The notes under the pieces were generated by a model. That model saw nothing but the letters and a program-made list of their open reading frames with translations. It searched no databases and had not been told where the DNA came from. 50,110 bases of DNA. Source: Candidatus Pacearchaeota archaeon CG1_02_39_14 (lineage in GTDB: Archaea > Nanobdellota > Nanobdellia > Pacearchaeales > GW2011-AR1). The stretch is from the NCBI GenBank assembly GCA_001872315.1, contig MNVZ01000007.1, positions 1 to 50,110 on the forward strand, written 5' to 3'. The stretch's first letter is position 1. Each line of letters starts with the position of its first letter. Shown here piece after piece: positions 40,259-48,542 of this stretch. Made by a program: the position numbers and the translations under genes.

Positions 40259-40305
40259 ATATCGTTTCGTATTTAAATTCTCCCAATAATCTTTCTAGAA
40301 AAAGC

Positions 40306-41037
40306 TTAATCGTCCTGCTCGACTCTTGGCGCAAGGACAAAAGAAAGCATTATATTTCCCGTTGGAAAGTTAATTCTCATAGGATGGTTGTCAGAGAAAT
40401 TTAATACTGCCTTGTCAGATATTTTGGCTCCCTTTATGAATTTTGCAAGATACTCAAGTGAAAATCTGGCAATGCTGTTTCCTGAATGGATTTCAACTTC
40501 ATCACTACTGAACTCGGCTCTGGCTGAATTAAGGCCTTTTGCTTCAATTATAAATCTATTCGGTTCAGCGATAAATGTGCAGGCATCGCTCACGACTCTG
40601 CAATCTTCAATAACATCTGTCAGTGCATCAGAATCTATTTTTATCACGCTGTCAAACTCCCATTGGGGCATTTCCTTCTCCTCGCCTTCAACATCTATTA
40701 ATGCAAGAGTAAAATCTCTCTTGACTTTGTCCTGAATCCCAAGCTTCAATATATTTTCATCTTCCTTTTCAATTGTAAGAGAGCTTCCCATCCCGCATCT
40801 CTTGAGCACGTTCTTAAGATTATCAAGATTGACTCCCAAAACTTCCTCCTTGTCTACCTCAAAGACGGAAAATCTGTCAGGAGGGAGGTTAAAATAGACC
40901 ATTGCAACACTTGCAGGGTCCACAGCCACTAGGTTAACTCCTTCTTTATTGATTTTCAGTCTGACTTCAGTAACAAGTTCAGAGATGATTCCTATGATAT
41001 TGCCCAGGAGTCTTGGGTCCTCTAATTTTAACTTCAT
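40306..41037 (-). CDS. pcn: DNA polymerase sliding clamp PCNA
   Basis: The 243-aa protein has the two-domain clamp fold: LEDPRLLGNIIGIISELVTEVRLKI at the start, the interdomain region near 120, and the C-terminal GNIMLSFVLAPRVE. It encircles DNA and holds polymerase and other factors. A TATA box (CTTAAAAATAAC on the minus strand, near 41062) is 26 bases upstream of the ATG. It is divergent from the primase gene, so two replication genes share the 88-base gap. Confidence 0.95.
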   Translation of the reverse strand: MKLKLEDPRLLGNIIGIISELVTEVRLKINKEGVNLVAVDPASVAMVYFNLPPDRFSVFEVDKEEVLGVNLDNLKNVLKRCGMGSSLTIEKEDENILKLGIQDKVKRDFTLALIDVEGEEKEMPQWEFDSVIKIDSDALTDVIEDCRVVSDACTFIAEPNRFIIEAKGLNSARAEFSSDEVEIHSGNSIARFSLEYLAKFIKGAKISDKAVLNFSDNHPMRINFPTGNIMLSFVLAPRVEQDD

Positions 41038-41125
41038 GTTTTACACTAAAATCGGTTATTTTTAAGGATTGTTATGCTGCATTTACAACAGCAAACCATA
41101 AATATCCATCATTTTATCAAATATT

Positions 41126-42703
41126 ATGTCAGAAAAGGAGGAAAGAATCCGTTCTATAGTCAGCATATATTACTCAAATCCTGCGGTGCAAAAAGCCCTT
41201 TTTGAATTTGCACAAAACAGGGAAGTTGTTCCCCGTTATTTTGAGGGTTTTGGAAAGAGGCCTGACACCTTCCAGTATCCAGGGGATGTGATGGCTGCTG
41301 TAAAAAAAGGGGCAACCTCATTTCATGCTTCAGAAGAAATATGGAGAGACCCTCTTCAGCTAAGTTCAGACTTTTCCCCCTCAGAACTTTCTGAACTAAG
41401 GAAAGCATGGGACATGCTTATTGATGTAGATTCTCCTTTTTTGGATTATTCGAAGATAGCCACAACACTTCTTGCAAACGCTCTTGAATCACATGGAGTC
41501 AAGAGTTACGCAATAAAATTTTCAGGAAGCAAGGGATTTCATCTGATTGTACCTTCAGAAGCATTTCCCAAAGAGTTCAGAGAGCAGGAAACAAAAGACA
41601 TGTTCCCAGAGTGGCCAAGGGCAATCTGCGAGTATCTAATGGAATTTATCAAGCCCGAATACAATAGGGCAATTTCAGATTTGGGAGTCAATTATAAGGC
41701 AATAAAAGAAAGGACAAACCTCTCAAAAGAAGATATAACAAAAATAATCTGTCCTGAATGCGGAAGCAAGGCTGAAAAGACCAATCTTGTGACTCTAAAA
41801 TGTAACCGTTGTCAAAACGTACAGCATAGGCCCTCCTTCAAGGTCACAAAAAGAAGACTAAGGTGTATAGAACTTTCCTGCCCGGGGGAATACGAATTAG
41901 AGTCCGAAGCTGAACTTTACAGGTGCAAGGCTTGCAGTTATTCATCATTTGACAAGACCTCTTTCAGCACAAGGAACATAGCAACTCATACTTCAGAAGC
42001 AAAGAAATCAAAATACTCGCAGGAATTTAAAGAAGAAGTTTCAGGAGAGGCGCTAGGTTCTCTGGATTTGGTCCTTGTCGCCCCAAGACATTTGTTTAGA
42101 ATGCCCTACTCCCTTCATGAGAAAACGGCTCTTGCAAGTGTAGTCCTGTCAAAAGAAGAGATAGCCGGATTCACCCCAAAAGATGCTAATCCTCTTAACG
42201 TAAAAATAAAATCATTTTATCCAGTCGTAAAGACGCCGGAAGCAAGAAATCTTTTATCATCAGCCTTGAACTGGAAAAAAGGCAGAGAGGAGACGCAGGA
42301 AAAGGAGATTAAGAAAAAATATGAGTCTATGGAGTTTGAGGCCATGGACCTTTCCCATATCGAAGAAAAAGATTTTCCTCTCCCTATAAAAAATCTGATG
42401 AAAGGGCTGAAAGATGGAAGAAAAAGAGGGTTGTTTGTTCTTCTGACTTTCCTAAGAAGCATAGGATATCCCCCAGATAAGATTAATGAAACTTGCAGGA
42501 CATGGAATAAAAAAAACGAGCAGCCATTAAAAGAAGGATATCTAAAAAGCCAGATAGATTGGCATCTGAAGCAAAAGCGCAGAATACTTCCTCCTAACTA
42601 TTCCAATCAGGCTTTCTATAAAGATTTACAGCTTTTTGAAACTCCACCAAAGGAAAAAAATCCTTTGTCAGAGATAATGAAAAAGGTAAAAAACCGCAGA
42701 TAA
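41126..42703 (+). CDS. priS: Fused archaeo-eukaryotic primase (PriS with PriL-like C-terminus)
   Basis: The 525-aa protein has the PriS active site: D100 and D102 in MLIDVDSP, the nucleotide-binding SGSKGFHLIV (133-142), D314, and the family segment RHLFRMPYSLHEKT. Two zinc ribbons lie between them (Cys209/212/226/229 and Cys247/252/267/270); archaeal PriS normally has one. The C-terminal 120 residues (from about 405, LPIKNLMKGLKDGRKRGLFV) match the PriL C-terminal domain helices, but only one Cys is present where the four Fe-S ligands would be. One gene therefore replaces two. Similar one-chain primases are known from Nanoarchaeum. Confidence 0.85.
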   Translation: MSEKEERIRSIVSIYYSNPAVQKALFEFAQNREVVPRYFEGFGKRPDTFQYPGDVMAAVKKGATSFHASEEIWRDPLQLSSDFSPSELSELRKAWDMLIDVDSPFLDYSKIATTLLANALESHGVKSYAIKFSGSKGFHLIVPSEAFPKEFREQETKDMFPEWPRAICEYLMEFIKPEYNRAISDLGVNYKAIKERTNLSKEDITKIICPECGSKAEKTNLVTLKCNRCQNVQHRPSFKVTKRRLRCIELSCPGEYELESEAELYRCKACSYSSFDKTSFSTRNIATHTSEAKKSKYSQEFKEEVSGEALGSLDLVLVAPRHLFRMPYSLHEKTALASVVLSKEEIAGFTPKDANPLNVKIKSFYPVVKTPEARNLLSSALNWKKGREETQEKEIKKKYESMEFEAMDLSHIEEKDFPLPIKNLMKGLKDGRKRGLFVLLTFLRSIGYPPDKINETCRTWNKKNEQPLKEGYLKSQIDWHLKQKRRILPPNYSNQAFYKDLQLFETPPKEKNPLSEIMKKVKNRR

Positions 42704-42733
42704 TCTTTTAAATATACCAATCCTAATTAAAAC

Positions 42734-44527
42734 ATGAAAAAATCAGGGGTGCTTGCATTTTTGTTTATTCTGCTGTTATTGTATCCGGTAATTGCCCAGG
42801 AAGAGGAGGGAATTGACAAGGCATATCTCTGTCTTGAGAATCAGATAGCAAACAAGACTTCAGGATCCCTGTCCTTGCAGGAAGCTGTTTTCTCAACTCT
42901 CGCTCTAGGCTCTGAATCAAAGCTTACTGATAAAATTGAAGATGAAAGATCAAACCAGAATTGCTGGCCAAAAGAATCCTGCACAATAAAGGACACAGCA
43001 CAGGTGCTCATAGCATACGACAGGATAAACAAGAACACAGAATCAATACAATCATATTTACTGTCAAGAAACGGCTCTGCAACCGACCTCACATGGTATT
43101 TGCAGGTAGATATTTCAAATCATATACCCTCCGCATGTACTTTTACCTACGATGAGAGGGATTATCAGGTAAGCATCGGCGAAGACATGAAAATTTCAGG
43201 CAGTGCAGGATCCTGTCTTCAATTAAGCTCTTCAGGGTATTGGTTGCAGATATCAAGAAATTGTTTCGAAAAAACTTTCCAGGTCTCTTGCGACGAAGAT
43301 TTCATAACCTCTCTTCTTTATCAAAAATCAGGTTCGGAAACAATATATGTTTCTTCTGAAACCCATTCGGCGCCTTCTTCCGGAACGACAGAGGAGCGCG
43401 TGGACTCCCAGTGCTTCAAGTCAGGAAGTTCATGTGATTATGAGGGGACTTTATGGGCTGCATTGGCATTGCAAAAAGCAGGCGAGGAAATATCTTCGTT
43501 CCTGCCATATCTTCTTGCTCTATCAGAAGATCATAATAACTTATTTCCGAGTTCCTTTCTGTATCTTCTTACCTCCGGAGATGACCAATACTCCCAGATA
43601 ACGCAGGCACAGAAAACGGCAGGATTCTGGGAAGCTCCAAATACGAAGTACAACAAATTCTATGACACCTCACTCGGCCTTCTAGCCCTGCAGGATTCTT
43701 CCGCAGCGGAATCTGACACCGCGAAGGCATATCTGCTATCAGTTCAGACCCCAAAAGGGTGCTGGAACAATAATAATATCAGAGACACAGCATTTCTTCT
43801 CTATTCAGGATGGCCAAGAGGAGTTTCTTCAGGTGGTGGGGAAGGAGAAGGTGGAGAATTAACTTGCGCAGGGGCGGGATACTATTGTGGTTCCCAATTT
43901 GACTGCGCAGAATCTGAAGGACAGATTTTGAACGAGTTCAGCTGCCAGGGTTTCCAGTCCTGTTGTTCGGTTCCAATAATTGAGCAGACTTGCTCTGAAA
44001 AATCAGGAGTTTTATGCTCATTTAGTGAGCAATGTTCAGGAACGGAAGTTTCTTCTGTTGAAGGCACATGCTGTCTTGGTTCCTGCCGGCCTATAACTCT
44101 GGAAACTTCGGAGTGCGAGGACAATGGAGGATTCTGTTCTTCCTTCTGTGAAGATAATGAAGAACAGGCTTCATATTCCTGCGGAAATTCCGGAGGAGTG
44201 TGCTGCATACCAAGTGAAAGTTCCGGAGGGATTTCCTTAATTTGGATTGTTCTCCTTGCAATCCTTATATTGCTGGTCGTTCTGGGAATAATCTTCAGAG
44301 ACAAAATAAAGCTCTGGTGGTTCAAGATGAGAAACAGGAAGAATTCTGATAAGAGTCCTTCAGAAATGTCTGGTCCAAGGCCACCTCCAAGATTCCCTCC
44401 AGTTCAAAGAGGGCCTCCGATTCAGAGACAGCCGTTGATGAGAAGGCCGCAGCCGAGAAGGGCATCATCGAGGGCCGATAGCGATATGGAAGAGACTCTT
44501 AGAAAGCTTAAAGAAATGAGTAAATAA
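42734..44527 (+). CDS. Secreted alpha-toroid-like protein with cysteine-rich modules and a C-terminal anchor
   Basis: The 597-aa protein has a signal peptide, then an all-helical domain (about 25-365) with repeats such as DTSLGLLALQ and GCWNNNNIRDTAFLLY that resemble prenyltransferase/terpene-cyclase alpha-alpha toroids. Three Cys modules follow; the second is C-x7-C-x5-C-x11-CC-x3-C (about 418-450), the pattern also seen in the protein at 47200-48438. A membrane helix (about 498-520) is followed by a Pro/Arg-rich cytoplasmic tail. A TATA box near 42710 supports the start. Function unknown. Confidence 0.75.
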   Translation: MKKSGVLAFLFILLLLYPVIAQEEEGIDKAYLCLENQIANKTSGSLSLQEAVFSTLALGSESKLTDKIEDERSNQNCWPKESCTIKDTAQVLIAYDRINKNTESIQSYLLSRNGSATDLTWYLQVDISNHIPSACTFTYDERDYQVSIGEDMKISGSAGSCLQLSSSGYWLQISRNCFEKTFQVSCDEDFITSLLYQKSGSETIYVSSETHSAPSSGTTEERVDSQCFKSGSSCDYEGTLWAALALQKAGEEISSFLPYLLALSEDHNNLFPSSFLYLLTSGDDQYSQITQAQKTAGFWEAPNTKYNKFYDTSLGLLALQDSSAAESDTAKAYLLSVQTPKGCWNNNNIRDTAFLLYSGWPRGVSSGGGEGEGGELTCAGAGYYCGSQFDCAESEGQILNEFSCQGFQSCCSVPIIEQTCSEKSGVLCSFSEQCSGTEVSSVEGTCCLGSCRPITLETSECEDNGGFCSSFCEDNEEQASYSCGNSGGVCCIPSESSGGISLIWIVLLAILILLVVLGIIFRDKIKLWWFKMRNRKNSDKSPSEMSGPRPPPRFPPVQRGPPIQRQPLMRRPQPRRASSRADSDMEETLRKLKEMSK

Positions 44528-45006
44528 TGGACTCTGGACTGGAATCTTACCTGAAAGAAAATTCAATCGGCTATAAATTATACAGGCATCCCGCAGTCCA
44601 TAAAGTACAGGAATCAAAAAGATTGAAGTCAAAGATTCCCGGATTACACTGTAAAGCACTTTTTCTTAAAGACGAGAACGGCACTTTTTATCTTGTGGGC
44701 ATGAAGGCAGATAAAAAACTTGATACAAAAATAATAAGAAGTCATTTTAAAATAAAAAAATTGCATTTTGCCAGCGAGCAGGAGCTAGAAACCGAGCTAA
44801 AAACGACTCCAGGAACTGTAAGCATTTACAATCTTGTGAATGCTAAAAACCCGGGAATAATTCTCATAATTGACAAGGAAATCCTGCGGTCAGAATCTTC
44901 AGGATTTCACCCGAACACGAATACAGAAACGATAACGCTTGACTCTAATAATATGGAAAGGTATCTCAACTCTCTAGAAATTAAGAAGGTAATTCTTGAA
45001 CTATGA
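44527..45006 (+). CDS. YbaK/ProX-type aminoacyl-tRNA deacylase (PrdX-like)
   Basis: The 159-aa protein has the editing-domain features: YRHPAVHKVQESKRL, then HCKALFLKDENGTFYLVGMK, KLDTKIIRSHF, the TTPGTVSIYNLVNA loop and SGFHPNTNTETITLD near the end. It is closest in pattern to PrdX, which removes alanine wrongly loaded on tRNA-Pro. ATG overlaps the previous stop by one base (TAATG), so the surface gene and this enzyme are co-transcribed. It ends with a six-base overlap with a convergent gene. Confidence 0.88.
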   Translation: MDSGLESYLKENSIGYKLYRHPAVHKVQESKRLKSKIPGLHCKALFLKDENGTFYLVGMKADKKLDTKIIRSHFKIKKLHFASEQELETELKTTPGTVSIYNLVNAKNPGIILIIDKEILRSESSGFHPNTNTETITLDSNNMERYLNSLEIKKVILEL

Positions 45007-45288
45007 TTTCTTTTTCTTTCCTTTACTCTCAAGAGTCTCAACAATCTTATCCATCTTTTTATCTATGCCTGCTAGGTGATTCTTTATTGTCTTTATGTCC
45101 TTCATGGCTCTTGCCCTCATAAAAGCCCTTACTATAAGGAAGGCAAGGTAGATTATGACAAGTATTCCCGCTATTTTTGCGAGATTAATAAGAAAGTCAA
45201 TCCCCCCAAAAATAGAATTTGGAAGGGCCTGAACCAGCTCCCCAACAAACTCACTGGAATTTTCAATAACTATAGTTTCGTTTGCCAT
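45001..45288 (-). CDS. Small membrane protein with a coiled-coil tail, 95 aa
   Basis: The product has one or two membrane helices (about 27-57, IFGGIDFLINLAKIAGILVI) and a C-terminal helix with heptad-like pattern (IKTIKNHLAGIDKKMDKIVE) ending KGKKKKS. It is probably an inner-face anchored oligomer. No family recognised. It is convergent with PrdX and divergent from the nuclease gene, sharing the gap with the latter. Confidence 0.65.
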   Translation of the reverse strand: MANETIVIENSSEFVGELVQALPNSIFGGIDFLINLAKIAGILVIIYLAFLIVRAFMRARAMKDIKTIKNHLAGIDKKMDKIVETLESKGKKKKS

Positions 45289-45334
45289 TATAAAGAAAAC
45301 AAAACAGCTTTTAATACCTTTCTCCTTAGATAAA

Positions 45335-46075
45335 ATGGAAAAGAAGCAGGCATTATTGCTCTCTGTTCTTCTGACTGTTCTTGTTTTTTCAAACGTTTAT
45401 CTCATATCGCTTGTTTCAGATAGCGTTGAGCTGGAATCAGTAATGATAAAAAAGGCAGTGGATGGGGACACTCTCGACTTACAGGACGGAAGAAGGATAA
45501 GGCTCCTGAACATAAACTCCCCTGAATCAAACATGCCTCTCTCGGAGCTTTCCTTTGTCTATCTCAAAAATCTTGAGAACTCAACTGTTCAGATAGAGAT
45601 TACAGGGAAGGAGATTTACGGAAGAGACCTTGCAAGAGTCTATAATAAAGGTTATATTAACATCGATATGGTTTCAAAAGGGCTTTCTCATACAGCGCAT
45701 GTAGAAGATTCTGAAATGAATGAGTTTATGAAAAAACAGGATGAAGCATTCATTAAAGGAATAGGGATATGGAAGAGATCTCCGAATTATGGATGTCTTA
45801 AGGCCGAAATCCATAAAAAAGAGGAATTCTTAACCATAGAGAACATTTGTTCAATAGATTTTGACAAAGTCGCGCTGAAGGATGAGAGCACAAGAACATT
45901 TAGGATTACAATCCCAGGGAAATCGAAAATGCTGTTCTTTTCAGAAAAGGGGGAGAATTCAGGTAATAAAATTTATCTCGGAAGCTCAAGAAACATATGG
46001 AATGATGACAAGGATTCGATATTTATCCGTGAAGAGGATGGCCTTCTTCTTTTTTATGAGCATTATGGCTATTAG
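45335..46075 (+). CDS. Membrane-anchored thermonuclease with a lamin-tail-like domain
   Basis: The 246-aa protein has an N-terminal anchor helix (about 6-27), then a staphylococcal nuclease fold: KAVDGDTLDL, IRLLNINSPE and YGRDLARVY. The catalytic Arg and Asp contexts are present. From about 165 a second domain follows with FDKVALKDESTRTFRIT, then GSSRNIWNDDKDSIFIREED, which resembles a lamin-tail domain. Such proteins degrade extracellular DNA, which a DPANN cell could use for nucleotides. A TATA box near 45311 supports the start. Confidence 0.85.
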   Translation: MEKKQALLLSVLLTVLVFSNVYLISLVSDSVELESVMIKKAVDGDTLDLQDGRRIRLLNINSPESNMPLSELSFVYLKNLENSTVQIEITGKEIYGRDLARVYNKGYINIDMVSKGLSHTAHVEDSEMNEFMKKQDEAFIKGIGIWKRSPNYGCLKAEIHKKEEFLTIENICSIDFDKVALKDESTRTFRITIPGKSKMLFFSEKGENSGNKIYLGSSRNIWNDDKDSIFIREEDGLLLFYEHYGY

Positions 46076-46634
46076 CTTTTTTGCGCAGGCATCAGCCATT
46101 GAGTTTGAATTTATCTCCCCGCAGGAAGTGAATGCAGAATCAGAGTTTCAGGTTGAGATAACCGCCGAAACGGCAGAAGATTATGATGTTAAAATCTATG
46201 TGCACGGGGACACAAGGCAGTATTCAGAAATATTTGACGGAGAAAAATGGAGAAGCCCATTCAATTATATCTCCTCTTCATTTCCATCAGTCAGTACTTA
46301 TAGAATTATCCCTCATTACATCGGAGAGACGGAGATTTGCATAAAGCTTAGAAAAGCATCTGATAATGTAGATGTCTCTTCTGCCTGCAATCAGATATCG
46401 GTCCTTGGAGAAAGCAGCCAGTCAGCTATTTCAGAGAATAATGGGGAAGAAGAAAAATTTGAGAGTGATTCTGAAGATTTTAATAATGAAAGAATAATCC
46501 TGAACTCCCCCAATTTAGAGAAAAATTCATATCAAACAGTTACCTCCGATCAAAGATTAAGGATTTGGATTCTCTATTCCTTCAGCTTCTTTTGCCTTGT
46601 TATAATCATCCTTCTAGCTTTGAAAACCCTATAA
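46038..46634 (+). CDS. Small secreted anchored protein, about 198 aa
   Basis: The frame opens at 45882, but the ATG at 46038 (or 46056) gives a signal peptide (MAFFFFMSIMAISFFAQASA) and overlaps the nuclease end by 38 (or 20) bases. The mature part has an Ig-like beta domain (EFISPQEVNAESEFQVEI) and an acidic linker, and a C-terminal membrane helix (IWILYSFSFFCLVIIILLAL). It is co-transcribed with the nuclease. No function recognised; it may present or hold the nuclease at the surface. Confidence 0.65.
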   Translation: MAFFFFMSIMAISFFAQASAIEFEFISPQEVNAESEFQVEITAETAEDYDVKIYVHGDTRQYSEIFDGEKWRSPFNYISSSFPSVSTYRIIPHYIGETEICIKLRKASDNVDVSSACNQISVLGESSQSAISENNGEEEKFESDSEDFNNERIILNSPNLEKNSYQTVTSDQRLRIWILYSFSFFCLVIIILLALKTL

Positions 46635-46670
46635 CCAAAACTTTAAAACAACAGTTTTCCACAATCTCAC

Positions 46671-47210
46671 ATGTCAAAGATAGAGGCAAGGATAATAATG
46701 GAGCTGATGGGACGCCCTGCGGCCCATGTCAAAGAAACCCTCCAGACTCTTTTAACTCGTCTTGGTTCGGAGAAAGGGGTAACAATTCTTAATAAAAAGA
46801 ACTATGACCCAAAGAAAATAAATGACTCAAATGAACTATACAGCTGTTTCGCCGAAGTTGAGCTTCAATTAGAATCTATAGAATCTATGCTATACGTAAT
46901 TTTTGCATATTCACCTTCAAATCTTGAAATCATCTCGCCTGAAAATCTGAAGATTTCAAACGCAGACTTAAATGTCTTTTTCAACAGCCTTTTGGACAGA
47001 ATACACACTCACGGGGCAATTCTAAAAAGAGCCGTCGGGGAAAGGGATATTCTTTTGAGACAAATGGAATATTTAAGCCAGAACCTTGGAAGCAAAGTGA
47101 CTGATCTTCTTAAAAAGAAAGAGTCGGTTTCACCTAAACTTTCTCCAGCCAATATTCAGAAAGGCAATGCAAAAAAGCCTAAGTCAGGCAAGAAAAAATC
47201 TAAAAAATAG
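46671..47210 (+). CDS. Conserved archaeal hypothetical protein, 179 aa
   Basis: The protein begins MSKIEARIIMELMGRPAAHV, followed by a helical and beta-rich body (about 10-140) with YSCFAEVELQLESIESMLYV and a basic Lys-rich tail. I recall similar sequences in other DPANN genomes, but no function. It is cytoplasmic. A TATA box (AACTTTAAAAC, near 46643) is 26 bases upstream. It overlaps a convergent gene by 11 bases. Confidence 0.75.
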   Translation: MSKIEARIIMELMGRPAAHVKETLQTLLTRLGSEKGVTILNKKNYDPKKINDSNELYSCFAEVELQLESIESMLYVIFAYSPSNLEIISPENLKISNADLNVFFNSLLDRIHTHGAILKRAVGERDILLRQMEYLSQNLGSKVTDLLKKKESVSPKLSPANIQKGNAKKPKSGKKKSKK

Positions 47211-48438
47211 GGACTATTTTTCTGTCAACCCTTCCCATTCTCTCCTTGAAAGGGTCATTCTGTCTTTTTGTCTTCATATATTTAAACCCGATGAAAGCGA
47301 GTATAATCAAAAGCACTGCTCCGAGCACATAGCCAACCCATGCGAGGCCCCCACTCTCTTCGGAAGCAACACAGGCTCCAAGGCAGCATTCTTTGACATC
47401 TCTCGAGATTACTAAATCCCCTGCGCATACTTCAGATGCCGAACATTTTACTCCCTGAAGCTCCGAACAGTAATAATTGACCTCAAGGCTCCCATTATTT
47501 CCTTCCGGAATTATTATCTCCTCCCCCTCTTCAACATATTCAACTATAATCGGGAATTCAAAGCTTTCGTTTCCATACTCAATCAATATAATTTCCTCAA
47601 CTCTTTCCTCAAATCCGGAAAGAACAACATTAAAAGTGTAATGCTGGCCGGGCTCAAGCTCATCTGGGAATGAAGGGTCAAGGCTTATTATTTCTTCATT
47701 ATAAGAGACTGAAAATTCCTCTATAATTTCCTCTCCTGTGTTTATAAGGGTAAACTCATATTTAGCTTCGGAGCCAAAAATAATTCTGCTGTCTATTTCG
47801 ACTGGATTAAACTTTATCCGCTTTTCCGGCTCTTCTATCTCTTTTGTTATCAGTGTGGGAACAACGTAGCTCCCAACATTAACGCTGTAAAATCCTCCGC
47901 TCACTTCTTCAGTGCTAAACATAATAATATTTTCTCCAGGATTAAGAAGAATGCTTCTCTCAAATGGAAAGTTAACTTCTATCTGCTGGTTGGTATCAAT
48001 GTTTGAAGTGACCTTTATGCTGAAATCGTCAGAGCTGACCACAATTCCGGGACTTATAGTATAATCTATTATCTCTCCCGTAACATTGAAGTTTTGCTCA
48101 AAATCAATCTGCTCTTGCCTTCCATTTACTGTTGTTTCGACATCCTCAATTCTTAGGGTGTACTCTGAACTCTCATTACCCTCAAGCTCAAGGAAAGGCA
48201 TAACCGCATAAAGATAGTAAGTTCCTTCAATTCTTTTTATATCATAATCAAATGGGACATCAATGTGCCCGTCTCTTAAAAATCTGACATCCTCATAAGC
48301 TATTGAGTCAAGTATGTTCCCCATTATCTGGATAATCATTGTTTCTCCCGGTCGGTAACTTCCTTGCATGTCAGTTGAGATTGCAATGGCTCCAGGAAGA
48401 AGGACGATGAGTATCAGGACAAATAACACTTTTTTCAT
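47200..48438 (-). CDS. Secreted anchored protein with a cysteine module, 412 aa
   Basis: A signal peptide (MKKVLFVLILIVLLPGAIAI) is followed by several Ig-like beta domains (about 25-310), then a Cys module C-x7-C-x5-C-x12-CC-x3-C (about 322-358), a membrane helix (about 367-388) and a short basic tail. The Cys module and helix have the same order and spacing as in the protein at 42734-44527. The external part is acidic. It is probably a surface-exposed adhesin-like or structural protein; function unknown. Confidence 0.75.
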   Translation of the reverse strand: MKKVLFVLILIVLLPGAIAISTDMQGSYRPGETMIIQIMGNILDSIAYEDVRFLRDGHIDVPFDYDIKRIEGTYYLYAVMPFLELEGNESSEYTLRIEDVETTVNGRQEQIDFEQNFNVTGEIIDYTISPGIVVSSDDFSIKVTSNIDTNQQIEVNFPFERSILLNPGENIIMFSTEEVSGGFYSVNVGSYVVPTLITKEIEEPEKRIKFNPVEIDSRIIFGSEAKYEFTLINTGEEIIEEFSVSYNEEIISLDPSFPDELEPGQHYTFNVVLSGFEERVEEIILIEYGNESFEFPIIVEYVEEGEEIIIPEGNNGSLEVNYYCSELQGVKCSASEVCAGDLVISRDVKECCLGACVASEESGGLAWVGYVLGAVLLIILAFIGFKYMKTKRQNDPFKERMGRVDRKIVPIF

Positions 48439-48542
48439 ATCTTCCCTAATAAAAAGAGTTATATAAATTTAATCAAGTTAATCGGAAATGCCTGCATAAT
48501 CTTTAAATAAGACTGAATTTAGATATTAAATGCACGGGTAAA

